A stretch of 64,000 nucleotides of DNA from CAXXOK01 sp001604115 (GCA_034928535.1 JAYFOV010000011.1:19150-83149), one strand, 5' to 3'. Shown: positions 43,772 to 52,783, numbered from the stretch's first letter. Made by a program: numbers and translations. Notes: generated from the sequence alone by a model not told the origin.

Positions 43772-45082
43772 TCACTGCGCCTCCCGAACCGGTGATTGCG
43801 CAAATACATCACGGATCAGCGTCAGGCTGCGTTCCATCACCGCCTGCTGATCCTCATCCACATAGTCCGGTGCAGCAGCATTGCTGGGCAGCACCCGGTA
43901 TGCGTTTTTCCCGTCGATGCGGCCTCGCCACACATAAGTGGGCGTAAAGGTGAGCTGCTCAAACGTCAGGCTGTCATCCGCCAAATGATAACGCATGTTC
44001 ACGTGCAAAATGGCTCCGGAGATGCCGCTCCTGTCCGAACGGTCGGATACCAGCAAATTGCCCAGAGAAAAAGCGCAGAGCGTCTGCCGCTCGGTGGCGT
44101 CTGCACGGCGGCTGCGCAGGATGCTCACAGGCTGCACCGTCCCGGTGCCCGTGCCCAAAATCACATCCGCCCCGGCTTCAGCAATGCCCTGTGCAAGCTC
44201 GATCTGTGTTTTGGTGGGCGTGGCAGCGCCATCCTTGCCCCAGCAAAGGGATACGATCACAATCTTTGCCCCGGCCGCGCGCGCTGCCGAAATATCCGCG
44301 CTGATAGCCGGCAGCGTGAGGGGCGCAATCACAAAGTCCTGCTCCGCCTTGGTCGTCTTTCGCTTTCCGGCTGCGCTCAGCTCGCCCTGAAAACTCAAAA
44401 ATGCAACGGTCATACCACCGATATCCACCGTGACCACATGCTTGCGGCTTTCCGCCGAAGGAAAGGTGCCATATGCCGTCATGCCGTTTTGGCCGATGGC
44501 GTTGATCGTAGCCGCTAACCCATCCACGCCGCTGTTCAGCGCACCGGGAAAACCCGTGCTCAGCACATTAAAACCACTGTTGCGCACCGCTGCCAGCGCG
44601 TCCACAGGCATGTTCACGTCTGTCAGTTTTTCATTGGCAATGACCAAATTGCGCAGCGTGGCCAGGTTGACCTCGCCTTGGAGCACTTTGGCCACTGACG
44701 AAAACAGCGCCTCAAAGCCATAGCCGGCTTCACTGGTACATGCTTTTTGGATGTTGCCGTCTATGGAAATCACGCCGGCGGCAGTCAGGGTGAGCGTATG
44801 CTCCGCGGGTTGCGTGGGGGCTGGCACACTGGTGCTCAGGTCAGAAAGCGGCGGCTCCTCCGTGGCGCCAAGTTGCATGCTGCCTTGGCTTTGCTGCGCC
44901 CGATCATGGTTGAGCACGCTTTGAAAGGCTACGCCAACACGTGCAGGATTCACCCGCGTGTCGATATCCCCTACCAAACGCGGAAAAAGCCATGCAGCGC
45001 CAGCAATGACAAAGCCGACCATCAGCAGGGTGAGCACTGTACCCAGCGATATCCCGCTTGTGTCCCTGCCCCGCTTTCGCAT
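43772..45082 (-). CDS. CapA-fold protein, predicted inactive, membrane-anchored
   Basis: 436 residues. One N-terminal membrane anchor (LGTVLTLLMVGFVIAGAAW), then a linker rich in Ser, Thr and Pro and a CapA/PgsA-type calcineurin-like domain (from about 100). The fold is recognisable from FNVLSTG...GVDGLAATINAIGQ, GMTVAFLSFQ, GIAEAGADVILGTGTGTVQP and LCAFSLGNLL. The usual metal and active-site residues are missing: the NNH of LANNH is absent, HWG reads CWG, and the HPH of GHHPHVLQP reads TGT. It is therefore probably a binding or regulatory relative rather than an enzyme. ATG 45082 follows GGGAGAAGG. Function unknown. Confidence 0.85.
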   Translation of the reverse strand: MRKRGRDTSGISLGTVLTLLMVGFVIAGAAWLFPRLVGDIDTRVNPARVGVAFQSVLNHDRAQQSQGSMQLGATEEPPLSDLSTSVPAPTQPAEHTLTLTAAGVISIDGNIQKACTSEAGYGFEALFSSVAKVLQGEVNLATLRNLVIANEKLTDVNMPVDALAAVRNSGFNVLSTGFPGALNSGVDGLAATINAIGQNGMTAYGTFPSAESRKHVVTVDIGGMTVAFLSFQGELSAAGKRKTTKAEQDFVIAPLTLPAISADISAARAAGAKIVIVSLCWGKDGAATPTKTQIELAQGIAEAGADVILGTGTGTVQPVSILRSRRADATERQTLCAFSLGNLLVSDRSDRSGISGAILHVNMRYHLADDSLTFEQLTFTPTYVWRGRIDGKNAYRVLPSNAAAPDYVDEDQQAVMERSLTLIRDVFAQSPVREAQ

Positions 45083-45133
45083 GCCTTCTCCCTCCATGTT
45101 TCATTTTTGGCCGCCTGTGCGGCGCTGATCATG

Positions 45134-45162
45134 CTTGACCAGCAGATGATGCAATGATATCA
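45134..45162 (+). promoter_or_regulatory. Sigma-A promoter of the TIM-barrel gene
   Basis: TTGACC (45134-45139) and TATCAT (45157-45162) are 17 bases apart, 36 bases ahead of the ATG at 45199. Confidence 0.6.
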
Positions 45163-45198
45163 TAATGGCAAACGATATGCAATACAGGGGGTTTTGGC

Positions 45199-46002
45199 AT
45201 GAAGCTCAGCTTTTCCACCTTGGGGTGCCCGCGCTGGACGCTCAAGGAAATCATGGCGACCGCAGTCGATCTCGGCTATCAGGGCATCGAGGTGCGCGGG
45301 GTCGGCAAAGATATTTCCGTGCCCAGCATCCCCGATTTTGCAACGGAACACTTGCCTGCCACGCTGGCTTCGCTCCAGCGCATGAACCTGAGCATCCCCT
45401 GCCTGGACAGCGATTGCTGCATCCACCTCCGGGAAAATGAGAGCGCTGTGACCCGGGAACTCACGGCCTATGTGAAACTCGCCCAGCAACTCGGCACGCC
45501 GTACGTGCGCATTATGGCCACAGCACCCGTGCCCCAGCCTGTTGGCACAGTGGATGAAGGCTATGTGAAGGAGCGCGCCGTGGCCTTGGGAGAGCTGGCC
45601 AAAGCGCATCAGGTCAAGCTCCTCATCGAAACCCACGGCCTTTGGAGCGACAGCGAAAAGCTGGCGCGCTTGCTCAGTGTGATCGGATCATCCAGCGTGG
45701 GTGCATTATGGGATGTGCATCACCCCTACCGTTTTATGGGGGAAAGCCCGCAAACGACCGTCGATAACCTGAAGCCCTGGCTATGGCACACGCACATGAA
45801 AGATAGCCAGAAAACAGGCGAAGGCTATCACTATGTGCTGCCAGGTTTTGGCGATGTGCCCCTTGCAGCCAGCGTGAAAGCGCTCATGGCACAGGGTTAC
45901 GAGGGTTTTTTCTCGCTGGAGTGGGTCAAGCGCTGGGATACAACTTTGGAGGAACCGGGTATTGTGTTTGCGCATTTCGCAAACTTCATGCGTACACTGT
46001 GA
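45199..46002 (+). CDS. Sugar phosphate isomerase/epimerase-like TIM barrel
   Basis: 267 residues of the AP-endonuclease-2/xylose-isomerase-like TIM-barrel family, metal-dependent isomerases or epimerases acting on sugars or cyclitols. Features in order: KLSFSTLGCPRWTLKEIMAT, DLGYQGIEVRG, LGTPYVRIM near residue 95, VKLLIETHGLWSD near 140 (Glu ligand), VGALWDVHHPYRF near 173 (Asp-His), LWHTHMKDSQKT near 193 (His) and GFFSLEWVKRWD near 235 (Glu). The ribosome site is a weaker GGGGG. The gene stands alone between the CapA-like gene (divergent) and an esterase (convergent). Substrate unknown. Confidence 0.88.
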   Translation: MKLSFSTLGCPRWTLKEIMATAVDLGYQGIEVRGVGKDISVPSIPDFATEHLPATLASLQRMNLSIPCLDSDCCIHLRENESAVTRELTAYVKLAQQLGTPYVRIMATAPVPQPVGTVDEGYVKERAVALGELAKAHQVKLLIETHGLWSDSEKLARLLSVIGSSSVGALWDVHHPYRFMGESPQTTVDNLKPWLWHTHMKDSQKTGEGYHYVLPGFGDVPLAASVKALMAQGYEGFFSLEWVKRWDTTLEEPGIVFAHFANFMRTL

Positions 46003-46034
46003 CCGGATGGCATCAGGGCGCACCCTTTGAACAA

Positions 46035-46076
46035 AGCATCAAAGAGGCCGGCATGGTAGCCGGCCTCTTTGATGCT
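46035..46076. terminator. 18-bp perfect hairpin between convergent genes
   Basis: AGCATCAAAGAGGCCGGC (46035-46052) is the exact complement of GCCGGCCTCTTTGATGCT (46059-46076), with a six-base loop. It separates the TIM-barrel gene from the convergent esterase. There is no run of T beyond the stem. Confidence 0.6.
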
Positions 46077-46150
46077 CTGAAAGGATCCACGCTGCGGAAT
46101 CATCGGCCTTGGGGCGCGTTATGGTTGCCAACGCACCCCTGATGCAGCGC

Positions 46151-46915
46151 TCACAGTGCCTGCACGAATGCATCTACAGCCTGCACGATCACAGGCAACG
46201 CCGGTGTGAGCGTGCACACATGATGCACACCCTCCAGCTCGAGCTTGCTCTTTTGCGCGCTGCCCGCCAGGCGCATAATCGTATCGGCGCTGCTGGCACG
46301 CACGGTTCGGTCGCCTGTGCTCTGCACCACCAGCAAGGGGCATGTCACTTGGGGCAGGCAACGCTTGGCAGCATGTATCAATCGCTGCAAATCGGCCGTT
46401 TTCTTCGTGGGGAAGCCCGCATACCCATAATCAAAGGCGGGGTCTACCATCAGGCGGCGCTCCTCCCCCGGGGCCTTGCCGATGCGCGGCCATAGCGGCG
46501 CCAGCACGCCAGCCAATCCAGCAAAACGGTTGTTGGTGGGCAAAGGTGCGGAAAGCGTCACGCACCCATCCGCCATGCCTTCCGCCGCCAACTTGAGCGC
46601 AATCAGCCCACCCATGGACAGGCCGACCACCGTCACGGAGCTTGCGTAGGAACGCAGCGCAATGGTCGCATCCCGGGCAGCCGCAAGCCACATGCGGTCA
46701 TTGGTCCTTGCCATATCCGCCTCGGTGATGGCATGCCCGGGCAGGTTAATGGCCAGCACCGTATGGCCGCGATCTGCAAGCGCATCCCCCAGGGGACGCA
46801 TGTGCGCCACGCTTCCCGTGAAACCATGGAGCAGCAGCAGCCCCTTTTCCCCGCCGCGATGCAAAAACGGCTTGCACTGCTCCCGGTCAAAATGCGCCGC
46901 GTCAAAGGCTTTCAT
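46151..46915 (-). CDS. Alpha/beta hydrolase, carboxylesterase type
   Basis: 254 residues. The core resembles Est30-type bacterial carboxylesterases: an oxyanion loop LLLLHGFTGSVAHMRPLGDA near residue 25, the nucleophile elbow VVGLSMGGLIALKLAAEG near 97 (Ser), and late VQSTGDRTVRASSAD (Asp) and LEGVHHVCTLTP (His). It should hydrolyse short-chain esters in the cytoplasm. ATG 46915 follows AGGAAGGAG by eight bases, so the longer opening from 46954 is not used. ktrA lies upstream on the same strand, 48 bases away; co-transcription is possible. Confidence 0.9.
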   Translation of the reverse strand: MKAFDAAHFDREQCKPFLHRGGEKGLLLLHGFTGSVAHMRPLGDALADRGHTVLAINLPGHAITEADMARTNDRMWLAAARDATIALRSYASSVTVVGLSMGGLIALKLAAEGMADGCVTLSAPLPTNNRFAGLAGVLAPLWPRIGKAPGEERRLMVDPAFDYGYAGFPTKKTADLQRLIHAAKRCLPQVTCPLLVVQSTGDRTVRASSADTIMRLAGSAQKSKLELEGVHHVCTLTPALPVIVQAVDAFVQAL

Positions 46916-46963
46916 GGAGCATGCTCCTTCCTGCTTGCAGTGTATGGCTGGCATGGCGCGGGG

Positions 46964-47617
46964 TCATTGCAGGCTGTCGATATCATCCTTTTTGCCAAGC
47001 ACAAGCAAAATATCGCCTGCTTCAAAGCCAAAGGACGGTTGGGGGGAAACAATAAATTGCCCGCCGCGGTGAATGGCCAAAATGATAACGCCAAAACGGT
47101 TGCGCACATCCAGCCCTACAATGGTTTCCCCCACCCAAGTCTGGGGCAGGATGGTTTCCATCAGCTGGTAATCATCGCTCAGGTCAATCAGCTCCAGCAC
47201 GTTGGGGGTGTGCAGCGCCTTGGCAAGCCGCATGCCCATATCCCGCTCAGGGAAGATGACCCGATCTACGCCTACTTTGCGCAAAACCTTGGCGTGCAGC
47301 TCGTCCGTCGCTTTGGCAATCAGGTAGGGCACGCCCAGCTCCTTGAGCAGTACACACACCAAGATGCTGTCGCGCATGTTTTGGCCAATGCTTACAATGG
47401 CCGCGTCAAAATTGCGTACGCCCAGCTCCTGCAGCGCGCCCTCATCGGTCGCGTTGATCTGGATGGCTTGGGTCACATGCGGGGCAATATGCTCCACCAG
47501 CTCGGCATCCGAATCGATCGCCAGCACCTCATGCCCCATTTTGGTCAAAGATTTTGCCAGGCTCTCGCCAAAACGGCCAAGTCCCAGCACCAGATACTGT
47601 CGGCTACGTTCCTTCAT
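46964..47617 (-). CDS. ktrA: Potassium uptake protein KtrA (RCK gating subunit)
   Basis: Cytoplasmic RCK ring that gates KtrB in response to ATP, ADP or c-di-AMP. The 217 residues have an N-terminal RCK_N Rossmann domain (YLVLGLGRFGESLAKSL near residue 8; LAIDSDAELVEHIA; FDAAIVSIGQNMRDSILVC) and a C-terminal RCK_C domain (about 135-217; WVGETIVGLDVRNRFGVIIL). Length matches B. subtilis KtrA and KtrC. It follows ktrB by 16 bases on the same strand and is part of the same operon. Confidence 0.94.
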   Translation of the reverse strand: MKERSRQYLVLGLGRFGESLAKSLTKMGHEVLAIDSDAELVEHIAPHVTQAIQINATDEGALQELGVRNFDAAIVSIGQNMRDSILVCVLLKELGVPYLIAKATDELHAKVLRKVGVDRVIFPERDMGMRLAKALHTPNVLELIDLSDDYQLMETILPQTWVGETIVGLDVRNRFGVIILAIHRGGQFIVSPQPSFGFEAGDILLVLGKKDDIDSLQ

Positions 47618-47633
47618 TGGGCAGATCCTCCCA

Positions 47634-49028
47634 TTATCCGATCATAATTTTTTCTTCGGGGTAGTGCATGCGGTTGCGGGGGTTGTTTTCCAGCTTGCTG
47701 GCCAACGCAAGCGCCAGTGTGAGCGGCCCTACGCGGCCGAAAAACATAATGGGCACCAACAACCCCTGCGATACGGGGTTGAGTGAGGCCGTGCCGACTG
47801 AGGTGAGGCCGACTGTTGCAAACGCCGAAACCGCTTCATACAGTAAATCCAGCATGCTACGCCCGTTACCATGCTCGGAAATGGAGAGTGCCATAGTACA
47901 GGCCAGCACGATCCCGATGCTGATGATCACGATGGTCAACGCCCGGCGCACAATACTAACCGCCAGTTGCTTGCCAAACAGGCCGACTGTTTCCCGGCCG
48001 CGCACCACGCTCAGCACCAGCAGGAGCATCACGCCGAAAGTGGTCGTCTTGACGCCGCCGCCCGTAGAGGCTGGCGATGCGCCAATGAACATCAAAATCA
48101 CACCGATCAGCTTGCTGCTGTCCGTCAGGTTCGCCTGGTCAAAGGAGGCGTATCCGGCCGTGCGCAGCGTGGTCGATTGGAAAAAAGAGTTGACCAAGCG
48201 CTCCCCTACGTTCAGTTCGGGAGCACCCATCGTGAGCGGATTGCCCCATTCCAGCGCAAGGATGGTAAGCGTGCCGAACACCAGCAGCAGGCTGGTGATG
48301 GTCACGACCATTTTGGTGTGCAGGGTCAGGCGCTTGAAGTGAAATCGGTTCACAAGCAGCTCGCTGATGACGGAAAAACCCAGCCCACCCAGGATGATCA
48401 GCCCTGCAATGGTCAGAAGCACCAACGGATCATGCTGAAATCTGTCCAGGCTGCGAAAGCCGCCAAAGAGGTCAAAGCCGGCATTGCAAAAAGCGCTAAC
48501 CGCATGGAATATGCTATACCAGATCCCCTTGCGGATACCAAGCAGAGGAACAAACCGCGTGCTCAGCACCAGCGCACCCAGCATCTCGATCATCACTGCC
48601 AGCATAGAAAACGATTTGGTCAGCCTGACCATCCCGCTCAGGCTGGAGGCGTTCATAGACTCCCGAATCAGTACGCGATTGCGCAGGGAGATGCGCCTGC
48701 CCAGCGCAACCATGAGCAGCGTTGCCACGATCATGAATCCCAGCCCGCCAATCTGTATGAGCAGCAACACCACGACCTGCCCAAAAAAGGTATAGGTGTC
48801 GGCCGTATCCACTACGATCAGCCCGGTGACGCAAACTGCGGAGGTGGCGGTAAACAGAGCGCTATGGGCGCCAACGGATTCTCCGCTGCGCGAGGCGATG
48901 GGCAACGTCAGTAAAATCGTACCAATGATGATCACCACAAGGAAGCCAAGCACCATGATCCGCTCTGGCCGGATGGTGCGGTGGAAAAACGAAAACCGCT
49001 TTTCCGTGGGGTTCGAGCTCACAATCAT
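47634..49028 (-). CDS. ktrB: Potassium uptake channel protein KtrB/TrkH family
   Basis: The membrane channel of the KtrAB system, a dimer in which each chain carries four MPM repeats. The 464 residues include the four selectivity-filter-like loops: TSAVCVTGL near residue 65, SAFCNAGFD near 180, TTLRTAGYA near 290 and SAFATVGLTSVG near 410, and the central ASPASTGGGVKTTTF. The start is uncertain by two codons: ATG 49028 touches the ribosome site GAGGG (49033-49029), whereas GTG 49022 has a six-base spacing. Its promoter (49054-49082) is divergent from that of pepT. Confidence 0.94.
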   Translation of the reverse strand: MIVSSNPTEKRFSFFHRTIRPERIMVLGFLVVIIIGTILLTLPIASRSGESVGAHSALFTATSAVCVTGLIVVDTADTYTFFGQVVVLLLIQIGGLGFMIVATLLMVALGRRISLRNRVLIRESMNASSLSGMVRLTKSFSMLAVMIEMLGALVLSTRFVPLLGIRKGIWYSIFHAVSAFCNAGFDLFGGFRSLDRFQHDPLVLLTIAGLIILGGLGFSVISELLVNRFHFKRLTLHTKMVVTITSLLLVFGTLTILALEWGNPLTMGAPELNVGERLVNSFFQSTTLRTAGYASFDQANLTDSSKLIGVILMFIGASPASTGGGVKTTTFGVMLLLVLSVVRGRETVGLFGKQLAVSIVRRALTIVIISIGIVLACTMALSISEHGNGRSMLDLLYEAVSAFATVGLTSVGTASLNPVSQGLLVPIMFFGRVGPLTLALALASKLENNPRNRMHYPEEKIMIG

Positions 49029-49053
49029 CCCTCACATGTCAGAATTCCTGACC

Positions 49054-49082
49054 ATTATAGCCCCGACTGTCCTGTTTGTACA
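49054..49082 (-). promoter_or_regulatory. Promoter of ktrBA
   Basis: On the minus strand TGTACA (49082-49077) and a perfect TATAAT (49059-49054) are 17 bases apart. The -35 is a poor match. Confidence 0.5.
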
Positions 49083-49106
49083 GAGGCAGTCGGCAGGCGC
49101 CATCCC

Positions 49107-49135
49107 TTTACAGCGCCGCACGCTAGTGGTATGCT
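49107..49135 (+). promoter_or_regulatory. Promoter of pepT
   Basis: TTTACA (49107-49112) and TATGCT (49130-49135) are 17 bases apart, 33 bases ahead of the ATG at 49168. Confidence 0.6.
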
Positions 49136-49167
49136 GTATTGAAACAACACAAGGAGGCACATCGCCG

Positions 49168-50370
49168 ATGACCACCAAAGAACGCTTTTTACGATATGTT
49201 GCCATTGATACCGGCTCCAGTGAAACCAGCAACACCCACCCATCCACCCAGAAACAGTGGGAGTTGGCACGCCTGCTGGTGCAGGAACTGACTGACATGG
49301 GCGCCAGCGATGTGCGCCTGTCCGATACGTGCTACGTTTATGCAACCATCCCTGCCAATGTGGCGGGGCAGCCTGCCATTGGGCTGATTGCGCATATGGA
49401 CACCGCGCCCGCCGTAGCGACCGGCCCTGTCCATGCCCGCTGCATCCGCTATGAGGGCGGTGATGTGACCATCGCCGATGGTTTGGTGATGCGCGCCGCG
49501 GAGTATGATAGTCTCCAGCGTCACCTTGGGCATGAGCTGATCATCACAGATGGCACCACCCTGCTGGGCGGTGACAACAAAGCCGGTGTGGCGGAGATCA
49601 TGGCTGCCTGTGAGATTCTGCTGCATGATGCATCCATCCCCCATGGAAAAATCTGCATCGCCTTTACCCCGGATGAGGAAATCGGCGATGGCAGCAACTA
49701 TTTTGATGTGGCGGGCTTCGTCGCGGATTTTGCCTACACTGTGGATGGCGGCACCCCCGGCGAGTATGAATGTGAGAACTTCAACGCCTGCACAGCCACC
49801 ATAAACATCAAGGGTTTCAACATCCACCCCGGCATGGCCAAAAACAAAATGCGCAACGCAGCCCTCATGGCCATGGAGTTTGCCGGCATGTTGCCCGCCT
49901 GGGAAACCCCCGCCCACACAGAACTGCGCGAAGGCTTCTACCACCTTGCCTCCATGACCGGGGAGGAAGAATCCGCCACGCTGGTCTACATTGTGCGTGA
50001 CCATGACCGCGCCAGCTTTGAAAAACGCAAAGCGACCCTCACCGCCATCGCCGGCTATCTCAACGCCAAGTATGGTGAAGGGACTTTCGCCCTGAGCCTC
50101 AAAGACAGCTATTACAACATGAAAGAAATGATCGACCAGCACCCGGAGATCACTGCCCGCGCGCTGGATGCCATCCGCGCTGTGGGGGACGAGCCGAGCA
50201 TCGTCGCCATTCGCGGCGGTACGGACGGGGCGCGGCTATCCTTCATGGGGCTTCCTTGCCCCAACCTGCCGACCGGCGGCTATAATTTCCATGGCGTCAT
50301 GGAATATGTGAGCGTGGAAGAAATGGAGCGCATGACCCGCATGATCTTGGCGATCGTCCGCGCACGCTGA
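49168..50370 (+). CDS. pepT: Peptidase T (tripeptide aminopeptidase)
   Basis: A dinuclear zinc M20B peptidase that frees the N-terminal residue of tripeptides in the cytoplasm. The 400 residues match the family. Metal ligands and catalytic residues are visible: GLIAHMDTAPA (His and Asp) near residue 75, LLGGDNKAGVAEIMA (bridging Asp) near 130, FTPDEEIGDGSNYFDV (catalytic Glu and ligand) near 170, YTVDGGTPGEYECENFN (Asp), and GYNFHGVMEYVSVEEM (His) near 375. ATG 49168 follows AAGGAGG; the long open frame from 48796 overlaps ktrB and is not used. Confidence 0.95.
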   Translation: MTTKERFLRYVAIDTGSSETSNTHPSTQKQWELARLLVQELTDMGASDVRLSDTCYVYATIPANVAGQPAIGLIAHMDTAPAVATGPVHARCIRYEGGDVTIADGLVMRAAEYDSLQRHLGHELIITDGTTLLGGDNKAGVAEIMAACEILLHDASIPHGKICIAFTPDEEIGDGSNYFDVAGFVADFAYTVDGGTPGEYECENFNACTATINIKGFNIHPGMAKNKMRNAALMAMEFAGMLPAWETPAHTELREGFYHLASMTGEEESATLVYIVRDHDRASFEKRKATLTAIAGYLNAKYGEGTFALSLKDSYYNMKEMIDQHPEITARALDAIRAVGDEPSIVAIRGGTDGARLSFMGLPCPNLPTGGYNFHGVMEYVSVEEMERMTRMILAIVRAR

Positions 50371-50545
50371 AGCCTGCCTTCTAGCTCCCCTTAGTTCAGC
50401 CGGAGTGGATGCCTCTGCCGCATGACCATGGATTCCCAGACCGGCCATGCCTATCCCTGCCCGCTGCTTGGCTTATGCCGTGCGTGTCCCAGCAAGCATA
50501 CTATGCGGCGCCATCTCGCCAAGCTTGGGCAGGTGTGCCGCTTAC

Positions 50546-50593
50546 AACAAACACCGCCTGCGGCGCTATGCGTGCCGCGGGCGGTGTTTGTTT
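50546..50593. terminator. Hairpin between pepT and YdeI-like gene
   Basis: AACAAACACCGCC (50546-50558) pairs with GGCGGTGTTTGTT (50580-50592), with GCGGC/GCCGC inside. It separates convergent genes. The 3' arm ends GTTTGTTT, giving a modest T-rich end. Confidence 0.6.
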
Positions 50594-50653
50594 GCATGCA
50601 TTCCGTTAAGAGCATGAGCTGTCAAACACCAGCTCCATGCCCTGCACAGTAGT

Positions 50654-51247
50654 TTAATCATTCAACCCTTTGCCTTCCAGGATCAGGGGGATGCACTTGG
50701 CGACGCGCGCAGCACGGGTAGCGCTCTGCTTGGCACTGCCAAAATGCAGGATATAGGCACGCTGCCGCCCAGGGGTTAGTCGCTCAAATGCATCCCGCAG
50801 CGCGGGCATCGCTTCCATTTGCTCCAGCAGCTCCTTCGGCAGGATAGGCTCCGCGGCAGCCGAACGCGGCACCTGCGCCCCCTGCGCTTCCAAGGCGATC
50901 GCCTCCTGCAGATATGCCTGCAATGTTGGTTCCATAGCGGCCACGGCCTGTTGCTCTGTGAACTTGGCCATCCGCATTGACTGCGAGTTGTCACCCGGTT
51001 TCTCCAAAATATGTGCAGCATCCGCAAGGATCGCGCCCTTGAAAAACCCGATCGCTGCGCATTCCTTAAACACAAACAGGATGGCTACATTTCGCCCCTC
51101 CAGGGTGTAGCAGGGTTTCCCCCATTTCCAATCCTCCGTCAGCCCGCTATCCAGCGCAATGCGCCGCAGCGCGGCCAGCGCTGGCTGCCAATGTTTTGCC
51201 CCCTGCACAAAGGCATCTGCTTTGCTGTTCTTTTCTACTGCCGGCAT
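50654..51247 (-). CDS. YdeI/OmdA-family protein (DUF1801)
   Basis: 197 residues. The N-terminal DUF1801-type domain has the family start (DAFVQGAKHWQPALAALRRI) and GLTEDWKWGKPCYTLEGRNV, then FKECAAIGFFKGAIL. The C-terminal third carries the bacteriocin-protection OmdA motif PALRDAFERLTPGRQRAYIL near residue 155, followed by AKQSATRAARVAKCIPLILE. The family is widespread; its biochemical role is not established. ATG 51247 follows GGAGGTGATCCC. Transcribed as a single gene, with no terminator visible other than the hairpin at 50546-50593. Confidence 0.88.
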   Translation of the reverse strand: MPAVEKNSKADAFVQGAKHWQPALAALRRIALDSGLTEDWKWGKPCYTLEGRNVAILFVFKECAAIGFFKGAILADAAHILEKPGDNSQSMRMAKFTEQQAVAAMEPTLQAYLQEAIALEAQGAQVPRSAAAEPILPKELLEQMEAMPALRDAFERLTPGRQRAYILHFGSAKQSATRAARVAKCIPLILEGKGLND

Positions 51248-51314
51248 TTGGGATCACCTCCAAGGCAAGTATACCCAAGCCCGTTTGAGTGAAACACCAA
51301 CCTTAGCAGACAAA

Positions 51315-51359
51315 CAAAGGCCGCCAAAGTAGCACCCGCGACTACTTTGGCGGCCTTTG
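51315..51359. terminator. Terminator after the GH28-like gene, 18-bp perfect stem
   Basis: CAAAGGCCGCCAAAGTAG (51315-51332) is the exact complement of CTACTTTGGCGGCCTTTG (51342-51359), loop of nine bases. On the minus strand TTTGTCT follows. It closes the leftward sugar operon before the upstream region of the YdeI-like gene. Confidence 0.65.
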
Positions 51360-51371
51360 CACTGGATGGGG

Positions 51372-52769
51372 TCAGGGCTGGATCACAATATGCTGTCCCA
51401 GCTTGCGCGGGCTGAAGGTGTAGCGCAGCTGGTCAAAACTGGTGATGCTCTGCCCCAGCAGCACAAGCCCGCGGATGGTCACGTTGTCTATCGTATGCTC
51501 CTTGTTGATGGCAAAAATGCGCACCGCCGGCAGTTTGCCGTCCAGCACTCGGATATTGTCAAACAAGACACCCCTGATGTTGCCGCGCTCTGTGCTCTTG
51601 CTCCACTGAGATTTGGTGGTCGTCAGATCCAGCAAGAATTCCGCGCCATCTCCCTGCCCCAGAGCACAATCCTCCACTGTGATGTTGCGGAAGGTCACAT
51701 CCCTGACCAACGCATTGTCACTGTTGTGGATGGAGCACACCGGCTTGTGGTTGGCATGCAGCACAGTGATGTTTTCAAACGTGATGCGCTCCATCACCTC
51801 GGCACGTGTCTCATAGCCGATTTCCATGCTCTGCGCCAGATCCGTCCAGAGCACGCAGTCCGTAAACGTGATATCCGCCACGTCCCCATCATACCCCTTG
51901 ACCACGAGATTGTCGTCCCACCCGCGCACAAAGCAGCCGCTCACCAGCACGCGCTTGCAGCTTTGGATGGTGATACCATCGCTGTTGCTGCGCGCCCCGA
52001 TGATGTTTACGCCCCGCACCGTCACATCCTCGCAATGGTATAGGTTCAATGTCCAAGCCGCAGGGTCGAGCACAGTGATTCCCTCAATGGTCACGTTCTT
52101 GCAGTGAGCAAGGTCCACAGGCACCGTCGTTTGCTCCCATCTGTCCAATGTGCTGCCATCGATGATGCCCCGGCCCGTCAGGCGGATGTTTTCCGCGCCA
52201 TCGGCTACGAACTGACCGCGCACCACCGCGCCCGCAGCCAGGTACACCGTCTGCCCACTGGCAAGCACCACAGTGCCCACCTCATGCAGGCCTGCTTCAA
52301 ATCGCATCACAGTTTCACCCTGGGGAACGTCCGCCTCCGGTGGCTGGGCAAACAGGTGCAGCGCTCCTGCCTGCTCGCCATCGCGCTCCACAGTGAGCTG
52401 AGCGGGTCTGTCCAGCATAAAGCGCACGGTATCGCCATGCACGGTCGGTTGGATGCCAAGCGACAGCGGCCGGACGGTTGCCTTGCCGATGGCAGCCCCC
52501 GGAAAGCGCACCACCACTTCGCAGGGCGCAGCCAGCATAAACAGGGCCACCGGTGTGCTGGTGAGCATCGGGCGGCTTGTCCAGGTTCGGTTCAGGTTCA
52601 CGGCGGTGTCGATCACAGGTACGTTCTCCCCGCCAACCGTCACGGTGCAAACCGCGCTTCGGGGCAGCGCTTCCATCAGCGGGACGCTCTTCGCACCGGC
52701 TGCGCCAAGCGCCAACAGCAAAGCCGTCCCTAAGGCGATGGCCAACCCAATCCCCTCTTTCGCATGCAT
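51372..52769 (-). CDS. GH28-like beta-helix glycoside hydrolase, exported
   Basis: 465 residues with an N-terminal export signal or anchor (GIGLAIALGTALLLALGAAGA). Residues about 160-440 form a right-handed parallel beta-helix of the pectinase type (repeating VxIEGITV, VTVRGVNIIG, VLVSGCFVRG, ITFTDCVLWT). GH28-like signatures are RSNSDGITIQ near residue 262 and RGWDDNLVVKG near 282, matching the NTD and DD catalytic blocks, but the next GHG block reads AQSMEIGYE, so the histidine is missing. It is the last gene of the sugar operon, 14 bases after GH65. Polymer target unknown; pectin-like or alpha-glucan are both possible. Confidence 0.82.
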   Translation of the reverse strand: MHAKEGIGLAIALGTALLLALGAAGAKSVPLMEALPRSAVCTVTVGGENVPVIDTAVNLNRTWTSRPMLTSTPVALFMLAAPCEVVVRFPGAAIGKATVRPLSLGIQPTVHGDTVRFMLDRPAQLTVERDGEQAGALHLFAQPPEADVPQGETVMRFEAGLHEVGTVVLASGQTVYLAAGAVVRGQFVADGAENIRLTGRGIIDGSTLDRWEQTTVPVDLAHCKNVTIEGITVLDPAAWTLNLYHCEDVTVRGVNIIGARSNSDGITIQSCKRVLVSGCFVRGWDDNLVVKGYDGDVADITFTDCVLWTDLAQSMEIGYETRAEVMERITFENITVLHANHKPVCSIHNSDNALVRDVTFRNITVEDCALGQGDGAEFLLDLTTTKSQWSKSTERGNIRGVLFDNIRVLDGKLPAVRIFAINKEHTIDNVTIRGLVLLGQSITSFDQLRYTFSPRKLGQHIVIQP

Positions 52770-52783
52770 GCTGGTACCCTCCT

